This document shows positions 24,329 through 30,674 of a stretch of DNA of 30,674 nucleotides, one piece after another. Below the pieces are notes generated by a model. It was given only the letters and a program-made list of their open reading frames with translations. It ran no database searches and was not told the origin of the DNA. Each line of letters opens with the position of its first letter. Positions within the stretch are counted from its first letter, which is position 1. The stretch is from assembly GCA_900539175.1 (NCBI GenBank), contig UQAW01000044.1, forward strand, positions 1-30,674, read 5' to 3'. The translations under genes and the position numbers were made by a program. Source of the DNA: an uncultured Lachnospiraceae bacterium (GTDB lineage: Bacteria > Bacillota > Clostridia > Lachnospirales > Lachnospiraceae).

Positions 24329-24454
24329 ATCCTTTTCTCCTTTTTCATTTTCTGAATTCTTTAACTCTGTTACTATACTTAGCTTAATGCATATCCTGTA
24401 AAAGTTGAATGCAATAATCAGAGTAATAATCTGAAAAAAAACGACTTTTATTGA

Positions 24455-25966
24455 CTATCCTTCTTCCCCGCCCGCCAATTTCCTGTATTGTGTAGGTGTT
24501 TTTCCCGTAACCTTCCGGAATGCACGTGAAAAGTACTGCCCGTCCAATGAATATCCAACCATATCCGCTAATCTGGATATCTTAATTTCCGGGTCAAACT
24601 GTATCATTCTCTGAGCCAGATAAATCCGCTGCTCCAATAAAAATGTGGAAAATTTCATCCTTCTGTTTCTGGCAAACATGCGCCCAACGTAATCTTCGTT
24701 CATAAACAGGACTTTTTTTGCGAGAAACTGGATACTCAGTTCCGGTTGGCCTATATGCTGGAAGAGTGCCAGCAGGATATCCCTTACCCGCTGTTCCTCC
24801 TTACCCTGTTTTGCATTTATTTTTTTTTCATTTACAATAATCTCCGTTACTGTCTCAAAAAGCCCCCACGTTTTTTCCTCTTCCGTGCTGCCTGTTACAA
24901 GAAACCGCGGAACCTCCTTCCCATACAAAACCTTAAGGCTCCAACAGGCTCCCTGTTCTTTTTCCTGATAAGAATATTTGAGCAAATCCATTTTCATAAA
25001 AAAAAGCGTGGTTTCGAAAAGAATCTGTACATAGTCTTCGGCCGCTGAAATCCGCTCATAATCCACCAGATGAAATGCCGTGCTTTCCATTGCATCGGAC
25101 ATCCTGTAATGAAAAACCTTTCCCTGGGGCTGCACCATCCCAATCTGGCACAGTTCCTGCGTCTGATTGTAAAGTTCTGCAATGGATTCAATTGTCCCGG
25201 TATCACTGACTGCTGCCACCGGTCTTGTATTCCTCATCCGTCCCAGTTCCTGCCATGTACATTCAACTGCTTTTATGATCCCTTCCAGTTCCTGTCCCTC
25301 AATCAAAAAAAGGACATCGTTTTGTATTACGGCAGAAAGCAGTTCTTTCCCCCTGCCAAGCAGTTCTCCCAGTACATTCCCCAGAATGAACTGTTCCAGT
25401 TCATCGAAGCTCTCTTTCCCACGCATTGCCAGAACTCTGATCTTTTTTCCCGGCTCCCCCAGTTCCATCAGGAATCTCCGATAATCTTCATCAAGCGACG
25501 CCCTCCCCAGCAGAAGATTTCGAAATATCTGTTCCTTTACGCGCGGCATCAGCCAACGGACCTCGACTTCTTTTTTCTTTTGTTCTCTCCTTCCGTCAAT
25601 CTCTGCCTTGACCTTATCCAACACCTCCACAATTTTGGCTTCGTCACATGGCTTTAAAATATAATGGCGCACCCCTTCCTCCATTGCCTGGCTTGTAAAC
25701 TCATATTCCCCGTATCCCGATAAAATAAGGAACTCTATGTCCGGAAATTTATACTTTGTCTTCCGAATCAACTCAATCCCGTTCATAACGGGCATCTTAA
25801 TATCTGTTAATACAATATCCGGATGCAGCGCCTCTATTTTTTCATAACCATCCATCCCATTCCATGCAGTGCCTACTAATTCCACCCCGTAAGCCTGCCA
25901 GGGAATAAGGTTTGCCATCCCGTCACGCTCTATCGCCTCATCATCTACAATCAATAACTTATACAT
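24455..25966 (-). CDS. YesN-type AraC-family response regulator
   Basis: The predicted protein has 503 residues. The receiver domain (about 1-120) has the acidic pair DD (8-9), phospho-acceptor Asp55 in LTDIKMP and the conserved Lys in ILKP. A middle region of about 280 residues has no recognisable domain. The C-terminal AraC DNA-binding domain (about 400-500) has two helix-turn-helices, ending RAFRKVTGKTPTQYRK. Start 25966 is chosen because GGAGGGGG lies just upstream and the protein then begins MYKLLIVDDE; the frame is open to 26014. It overlaps the kinase stop by 8 nt. It probably activates the transporter genes immediately downstream in response to extracellular glycan. Confidence 0.93.
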   Translation of the reverse strand: MYKLLIVDDEAIERDGMANLIPWQAYGVELVGTAWNGMDGYEKIEALHPDIVLTDIKMPVMNGIELIRKTKYKFPDIEFLILSGYGEYEFTSQAMEEGVRHYILKPCDEAKIVEVLDKVKAEIDGRREQKKKEVEVRWLMPRVKEQIFRNLLLGRASLDEDYRRFLMELGEPGKKIRVLAMRGKESFDELEQFILGNVLGELLGRGKELLSAVIQNDVLFLIEGQELEGIIKAVECTWQELGRMRNTRPVAAVSDTGTIESIAELYNQTQELCQIGMVQPQGKVFHYRMSDAMESTAFHLVDYERISAAEDYVQILFETTLFFMKMDLLKYSYQEKEQGACWSLKVLYGKEVPRFLVTGSTEEEKTWGLFETVTEIIVNEKKINAKQGKEEQRVRDILLALFQHIGQPELSIQFLAKKVLFMNEDYVGRMFARNRRMKFSTFLLEQRIYLAQRMIQFDPEIKISRLADMVGYSLDGQYFSRAFRKVTGKTPTQYRKLAGGEEG

Positions 25967-27710
25967 GCTCTTCCCCCTCCGTTTTTGGTATCCGGATATA
26001 AATCTTTGTCCCACACCCTGTTTGGCTGCTTATTGTGAACTCACTGTCCTCATAAGTAATCTTCAGCCGCTCCCTGATATTCTTAATTCCAATTCCATGC
26101 CCCTTTGGTATAACGGAGCCATCCTTCACACGCTCCAGCTCCTCCTGTGTCATCCCCTGTCCGTTATCCTCAACAGACAATATGACAGAATCCGGCATTT
26201 CTTTTGCACGCACTGTAATATCACATACATCCAGAGATGTTTCCACCCCATAGTAAATAGCGTTCTCGATCAATGGCTGAAGGATCATTCTGGGAATCAG
26301 ATAATTCCTCAAATTACCTTCCTCGTGTACGTGAAAATGTACCCGGTTCTGATAACGGTACTTCTGAATGACCATATATCCTTTTGCTGTCTCCAGTTCA
26401 TCTGCCACTGTGGTATATGGATCACCGGCAAAAGAGGATCTCAGGACTTTCCCCAATTCCATGATCATCTTGCCTGCGTCTGCGTTCTGTCCGCCCTTTA
26501 CCATCCAATTCAATGCATTCAGCGTATTATATAAGAAATGCGGATTAATCTGCGCCTGAAGCATCTTGTATTTCGTGTCTTTTAAAAGCAGCTGCTTCTC
26601 ATAATTTTCATATATCAGAACATCAATCTTATCAAGCATTGCCTTGAATTCCTGCGCCAGAAGCCCTGTCTCATCATTGCCCGGTTCTTTGTCCAGCACC
26701 TCCTTGGCCCCTTTAAAATCCCCCTGTTCCACAATCTGCATGGATTCTGTCAGCTGATTCAGAGGCCTTGTGATCACCACTGCCATCTTCCTCATCACTC
26801 CTACAATGATAATGAATAAAAGCACCATGCCTGCCAGAAGAAGATAACGTACCTGCATCGTCTGTCCAAAGATGTCTGAATAAGGGAAGAAATTTACATA
26901 CATCCAGCCATTCACACCGGATTTCAGATAGCACATGAAATACTTTTCCCCACCGTCTCTGAGAATCTTATAACCCTTCTCTTTCTCCAGCGAAGGCAGC
27001 TCCGGTACTTCCACGCCTTCCTCCTGATATACCATGCCATCTTCCGAATAGACAAAAAGCGCGGAATGCGCTGCTTCAAGGCTGTCATTTTTTTGTTCAA
27101 TCACATCTGCTATGTCGCTTGTCAGTATCAGGGAGCCCATATAATCAAGGCTTGCATTCTTGCGTTCCAGGATGTCTCTCCCTGAGATCAGGTACGTATT
27201 CCTGCCGTCCGGATTTCTGGTAATATAGCCGCCTTTTACCTCATGAAACTGTTCAAGCATCTCTTTTACGTCTTCCTCAGAAAGCATTCCCGTATCCAGT
27301 CCTGCTTTTGTCATAGCCTGTTTCCCATCTGTATAGAGTATACTTTTTACCACCGGGTAAGATGCCATCTCGTCGGCAATCAGTTCCCGTAAGCGGAACA
27401 ATTCAACCGCGTATGTTGCAGACATATATTTACAGGACCTCAATTCAGAAAGCTGTTCCTGTATATCCCGATCCAGTGCGACATAACTGCTCAGTTTCTC
27501 AATATCCTCCAGACTTTCATTTACCTGCTGTGAAAAAAAATCCAATTCCTGAAGGGATTTCTCATATAGCTTCCCATCATAGATGTTCAGGCTCATCTGC
27601 AGAGATGCCATGGAAATAATACAGGAAATCCCTGCAAAGAAGGCATATACCAAAAGCATTTTCTTTGCCAGCTTCATGTTCTTAAAATTTTCTTTCCATT
27701 TTATCTTCAT
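25959..27710 (-). CDS. YesM-type sensor histidine kinase
   Basis: The predicted protein has 583 residues: membrane segment about 17-41, an extracytoplasmic sensing domain about 45-285, a second membrane segment about 287-307, HAMP-like linker, then a His_kinase domain with phospho-acceptor His391 in QAQINPHFLYNTLN and an ATPase domain (LIENAIYYGVE, VEDNGQGM, GHGIGIKNIRERL). Start 27710 is preferred because AGGG lies 6 nt before that ATG; ATG 27731 and TTG 27743 are alternatives with poorer sites. It passes phosphate to the YesN-type regulator, whose start overlaps its stop. The large outer loop suggests direct or binding-protein-assisted sensing of the glycan. Confidence 0.92.
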   Translation of the reverse strand: MKIKWKENFKNMKLAKKMLLVYAFFAGISCIISMASLQMSLNIYDGKLYEKSLQELDFFSQQVNESLEDIEKLSSYVALDRDIQEQLSELRSCKYMSATYAVELFRLRELIADEMASYPVVKSILYTDGKQAMTKAGLDTGMLSEEDVKEMLEQFHEVKGGYITRNPDGRNTYLISGRDILERKNASLDYMGSLILTSDIADVIEQKNDSLEAAHSALFVYSEDGMVYQEEGVEVPELPSLEKEKGYKILRDGGEKYFMCYLKSGVNGWMYVNFFPYSDIFGQTMQVRYLLLAGMVLLFIIIVGVMRKMAVVITRPLNQLTESMQIVEQGDFKGAKEVLDKEPGNDETGLLAQEFKAMLDKIDVLIYENYEKQLLLKDTKYKMLQAQINPHFLYNTLNALNWMVKGGQNADAGKMIMELGKVLRSSFAGDPYTTVADELETAKGYMVIQKYRYQNRVHFHVHEEGNLRNYLIPRMILQPLIENAIYYGVETSLDVCDITVRAKEMPDSVILSVEDNGQGMTQEELERVKDGSVIPKGHGIGIKNIRERLKITYEDSEFTISSQTGCGTKIYIRIPKTEGEEHV

Positions 27711-27763
27711 CGTTTGCCCTGTACTTTTCATTCTGAAATCCAACCAAATTTTATAATCCGTTC

Positions 27764-27804
27764 AAACAAAAAAGCATATCTCCTATATGAAACAAGAGAT
27801 ATGC
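27764..27804 (-). terminator. Intrinsic terminator after the PfkB kinase gene
   Basis: On the minus strand GCATATCTC (27804-27796) pairs with GAGATATGC (27782-27774), followed by TTTTTTGTTT. The 9-bp stem with T-run lies 35 nt past the sugar kinase stop and separates the GH28-kinase unit from the two-component and transporter unit. Confidence 0.85.
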
Positions 27805-27838
27805 CCGCGTAATAGAGGTTTCACTCTCCCTCTTTTTA

Positions 27839-28861
27839 TCACCTTTTCATCTCACTATGGTATCCCGTTGTTTTACGGTCCTGTATGATATCATTCAGTT
27901 CGTCAAGATTCATAGCCTGCATATCTCCCGTAATGGTATTTTTCGCTGCACTGCAGGCATTGCCGTATTCCAACGCTTTTTCCGGACACCCGCCCTCGCA
28001 GAGCAGTCCATACAGCACACCTGACACATAAGCGTCTCCGCTTCCTATCCGATCCACCACCTCTATATTTTCATAAGGCTTTTCTTCATAGTATGTATCC
28101 TCTTTTGCATCATAGATCACAGATGTAAAGCTATGGACTTTCGGACTGTGCACCGTCCTTTGGGTGGAGGCCACGACAGAAACAGGGTACTCCTTTGCAA
28201 AGCTTCTCATGATTTCTCTGACATTCCCTGATTTTCCAAAGGTCAGCCGCGCAGTGTCTTCTGAGCAGAAGAAAATATCCACATAGGGAAGAATCTGTTC
28301 AATGCACGCCCTTGCCTCTTTGCCTGACCAGAGGTTGAGCCTGAAGTTCACATCAAAGGAAATGCATGTCCCTGCCTCTTTAAATCTTTTTATCATCTGA
28401 ATCACTGTATCCCGGCACGTTCCGCCAAGTGCCAGTGTGATGCCTGAAGTGTGGAAGCATCTGGCGGATCCGTAGATACGTTCCCCAAATTCCCTGATAT
28501 TGATTCCGGCAATAGAAGAATGACCGCGGTCATATACGATTCCGGGACTTCTGGGATATGCGCCATTCTCATAATAGTAAATGCCAAGCCTTGCATCCGC
28601 ACTTCTGTCTGACAGCAGATAATCATCCCTGACGCCGCAGGCAAGGATTCTGTTTCTGGCAAACTCTCCGATACTGTTAGACGGAATACGGGATACAATC
28701 CCGGTACGCAGCCCGAGAAGCGCTGCCCCTGCCGCCACATTAAGCTCTGCCCCTCCTATCTGTTTTTCAAAGACCCGGCTTTGCACCAACCGCTCATGTT
28801 CCGGCGGTGAAAGCCGCAGAAGTACTTCACCCATAGACAATAAATCGAATTCTTTTTCCAT
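27839..28861 (-). CDS. kdgK: PfkB-family sugar kinase, probable 2-dehydro-3-deoxygluconokinase
   Basis: The predicted protein has 340 residues. PfkB landmarks are the N-terminal QIGGAELNVA (35-44), FDVNFRLNLW (169-178) and DRIGSGDAYVSG (270-281), with catalytic Asp276 in GSGDA. The RLNLW-type motif and overall pattern fit kinases that phosphorylate 2-keto-3-deoxygluconate to KDPG, the step where galacturonate and glucuronate breakdown enters the Entner-Doudoroff branch. This suits its neighbours, GH28 and the GH115 enzymes, which release uronic acids. Start 28861 is chosen because AAGGAG lies 4-5 nt before it; the frame is open to 28945. It follows GH28 by 107 nt and is closed by a terminator. 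Fructokinase or another PfkB activity cannot be excluded. Confidence 0.85.
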   Translation of the reverse strand: MEKEFDLLSMGEVLLRLSPPEHERLVQSRVFEKQIGGAELNVAAGAALLGLRTGIVSRIPSNSIGEFARNRILACGVRDDYLLSDRSADARLGIYYYENGAYPRSPGIVYDRGHSSIAGINIREFGERIYGSARCFHTSGITLALGGTCRDTVIQMIKRFKEAGTCISFDVNFRLNLWSGKEARACIEQILPYVDIFFCSEDTARLTFGKSGNVREIMRSFAKEYPVSVVASTQRTVHSPKVHSFTSVIYDAKEDTYYEEKPYENIEVVDRIGSGDAYVSGVLYGLLCEGGCPEKALEYGNACSAAKNTITGDMQAMNLDELNDIIQDRKTTGYHSEMKR

Positions 28862-28968
28862 AAATCTCCTTCCTTTTACAAAGCAGTCCCGGAAGCTCAA
28901 AACGCCCGGATTTCCGCTCTTTTTAATATTTGAATTGATTTTCAAAGCTGACTACGCCCTGCACCGGC

Positions 28969-30483
28969 TCAGAATCCACAGGAAAGTTCATCAAACCGGA
29001 TGTTTTTACAATACTTCAAAGAAATGATCTGCCCTCCATCCCTCTGTTCAGGCAGTCTTACCCGCCGGAACAAAACATCCCGTATCTCATACCCCGGTGT
29101 ATCGAATCCACACAGCTCAACAGCCGCGCACTTCTCTTCTATTCCTTCCTGATTCCGAAAAACCCCCTCTGCCGCCACGTCTGTAAAACTGCATTTTTCA
29201 AACACCGGCGGCATCGGTGCAGCAGCTCCGTCATCATTATAGCCGACGGAATGAAAAAGAATTCTCGGCATTACACAGTTCCTGACGTGAATATCCCGGA
29301 CATAACCGCCCCGTTTTTTTGTTCCCTTGATTTCCAGCCCCCATATGCTGTTTCTAAGATCACAATCCCAGATTTTTACATTCTCCACACCGCCGGACAT
29401 TTCACTGCCGATTGCAAATCCATGGCCTTTTTTACAGATACAATCAAAAATACGAATATTTCTGCAAGGGCGGTTCACTTGATTCCCTTCCGGATTTTTA
29501 CCGGATTTTATAGCAATAGAATCGTCTCCTGTATAGAATATACAGGCAAAAATTGTACAATTTGTCGAGGAATCCGGATCCCAGCCGTCACCATTCCACA
29601 CATTTTCAGATCGGAATACACAATGATCGGTCACGACATTATCCGAATAAATCATATGTACATTCCAGCTTGCGCCATCCTTTAATGTAAGCCCGGAGAT
29701 TGAAACCTTCTGGCAATTACTGATATTAATCAATCTGGGACGCAATCGCCCCGGTATTGTTTCCGGTTTCTCGCACTCCTGAACCGCAGCTCCCAAAGAT
29801 GCAAGATAGTCTCTCAGATTTTCCGTCTCATAAGCAATCACCTTCTCTGCAAGACTTCTGCCGCCGCCGGCTATGGTTCCTTCTCCACGGATGACTACAT
29901 TCCTGCAGTTATAACCGCCCTTATGTCTCATCTCGCCCAGATTCAGCAGGCTGCTGTAGCACAACATTTCTATTCCTTCAAATCTGCTTGGAATCATGGG
30001 GAGATAATCCTCCCTCCGAGCCGTTCCCTGCAAAACCGCCCCCCTTTCCAGATAGATTTCCATATTGCTGTGAAGCCTCAAAGAACCTGTCAGAAATACC
30101 CCTTCCGGGATATACACCATAGCGTACTCGTCACAATCTTCAATCGCCTGCTGAATGGTCTCTGTGTTTATGGTCTTTCCATCTCCCACAGCATGATATG
30201 GGGGTTTTGTTATATCTAAAATCTTCTTTTGCTTTTGTGTTTTTACCCGAACGGTTTCATGGCTTATCATTTTCTCTCCACGCATCCATTGGATTCCAAT
30301 AGAATATACCGTATCCGGTTCTAAATCAGAGAATTCATAATGCGTTTTCTCTGTTATCCCTGCCACTTCCTGATTGAAAGAAATCCTGTAATAATCCTTA
30401 TCTAAAAACGATTCCTGCTTTTCCCAGTAGAGCGTCACCGTCTTATCAGTGATCAGGCTATCAATTGAACCTTCATTTTCCAT
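28969..30483 (-). CDS. GH28 family polygalacturonase-type glycoside hydrolase
   Basis: The predicted protein has 504 residues: a fibronectin III-like N-terminal domain (about 5-85), then a right-handed beta-helix. GH28 catalytic positions are visible: NGDGWDPDSS (Asp299 and Asp302), TGDDSIAIKSG (Asp320, Asp321) and GHGFAIGS (His354). The usual RIK motif reads LEIKG (384-386), an Arg to Glu change that I believe is seen in a clostridial subgroup. GH28 enzymes hydrolyse alpha-1,4-galacturonan or related pectic links with inversion. No signal peptide is seen from ATG 30483, so it should be cytoplasmic and exo-acting on imported oligosaccharides. GGAG lies 9 nt before this ATG. The frame stays open to 30657, so a longer N-terminus is possible, but that part is an unlikely charged stretch. 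Confidence 0.9.
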   Translation of the reverse strand: MENEGSIDSLITDKTVTLYWEKQESFLDKDYYRISFNQEVAGITEKTHYEFSDLEPDTVYSIGIQWMRGEKMISHETVRVKTQKQKKILDITKPPYHAVGDGKTINTETIQQAIEDCDEYAMVYIPEGVFLTGSLRLHSNMEIYLERGAVLQGTARREDYLPMIPSRFEGIEMLCYSSLLNLGEMRHKGGYNCRNVVIRGEGTIAGGGRSLAEKVIAYETENLRDYLASLGAAVQECEKPETIPGRLRPRLINISNCQKVSISGLTLKDGASWNVHMIYSDNVVTDHCVFRSENVWNGDGWDPDSSTNCTIFACIFYTGDDSIAIKSGKNPEGNQVNRPCRNIRIFDCICKKGHGFAIGSEMSGGVENVKIWDCDLRNSIWGLEIKGTKKRGGYVRDIHVRNCVMPRILFHSVGYNDDGAAAPMPPVFEKCSFTDVAAEGVFRNQEGIEEKCAAVELCGFDTPGYEIRDVLFRRVRLPEQRDGGQIISLKYCKNIRFDELSCGF

Positions 30484-30674
30484 ATCATAGTTCTCCGTTC
30501 TCTTTCCCTCTCCGTCTTGCCCCTCCTTATTCTCCGACTTACTGCCATTCTTTCTCTTTTTTGTCTCTTTCTCCCGAAGAATATGGTGTAACCAGAGCGT
30601 GTTTGAAAATTGCTTTCCGCAAGATGTATTCCACAATTTGTGGGATATTTGGTTCAAATAAGGGAGGCGTAGCG

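Noticed and set aside
24329..24454. Gap with TCAGA/TCTGA beside a run of eight A, considered as a terminator
   Set aside because: The stem is only 5 bp and on the minus strand the T-run precedes rather than follows it, so it does not fit a terminator for the regulator gene.

Overview
All confidently called genes lie on the minus strand, so the region reads from the right edge to the left. The gene set suggests a gut-type Clostridia, most likely Lachnospiraceae. The signs are a YesM/YesN two-component pair, a CUT1 sugar ABC transporter without its own ATPase, strong AGGAGG ribosome binding sites, and surface enzymes carrying S-layer homology (SLH) repeats. The assignment is by gene style only; no rRNA or marker gene is present.

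Layout in transcription order: (1) 30483-27839, a GH28 pectin-type hydrolase and a PfkB/KDG-type sugar kinase, closed by an intrinsic terminator. (2) 27710-19163, histidine kinase, AraC-type response regulator, solute-binding lipoprotein, two permeases and a cytoplasmic GH115 alpha-glucuronidase, closed by a 12-bp-stem terminator. (3) 19080-18799, a non-coding block of palindromic repeats. (4) 18633-9337, one giant 3098-residue surface protein: HELAH metallopeptidase-like domain, four jelly-roll modules, three SGNH-esterase-like domains, a beta-helix, LamG, FIVAR and three C-terminal SLH repeats. A CRE-like site lies upstream. (5) 9336-8728, a 609-bp gap with a 66-bp near-palindrome, a repeat fragment and a compact promoter/operator. 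(6) 8727-3848, a secreted SLH-GH115 protein split by a one-base frameshift inside its third SLH repeat. (7) 3827-2600, an AT-rich Abi_2/AbiF-type HEPN gene with a consensus promoter and a small hairpin RNA just upstream. (8) 2418-118, a cytoplasmic GH2 enzyme, then another palindromic repeat.

Taken together, most of the window is a Gram-positive polysaccharide-utilisation locus for an acidic (uronate-bearing), probably acetylated plant polysaccharide or glycoprotein glycan. Wall-anchored GH115 and the giant SGNH/beta-helix protein would act outside. The lipoprotein and permeases would import oligosaccharides, and GH115, GH28 and GH2 would finish them in the cytoplasm. The PfkB kinase would feed 2-keto-3-deoxygluconate from uronate catabolism into glycolysis. 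YesM/YesN would sense the substrate, and a CRE-like site suggests catabolite repression of the giant gene.

The parts most worth attention are the RNA-plus-HEPN Abi cassette inside the carbohydrate locus, the giant protein with SGNH domains lacking two canonical residues, and the dispersed palindromic repeats.
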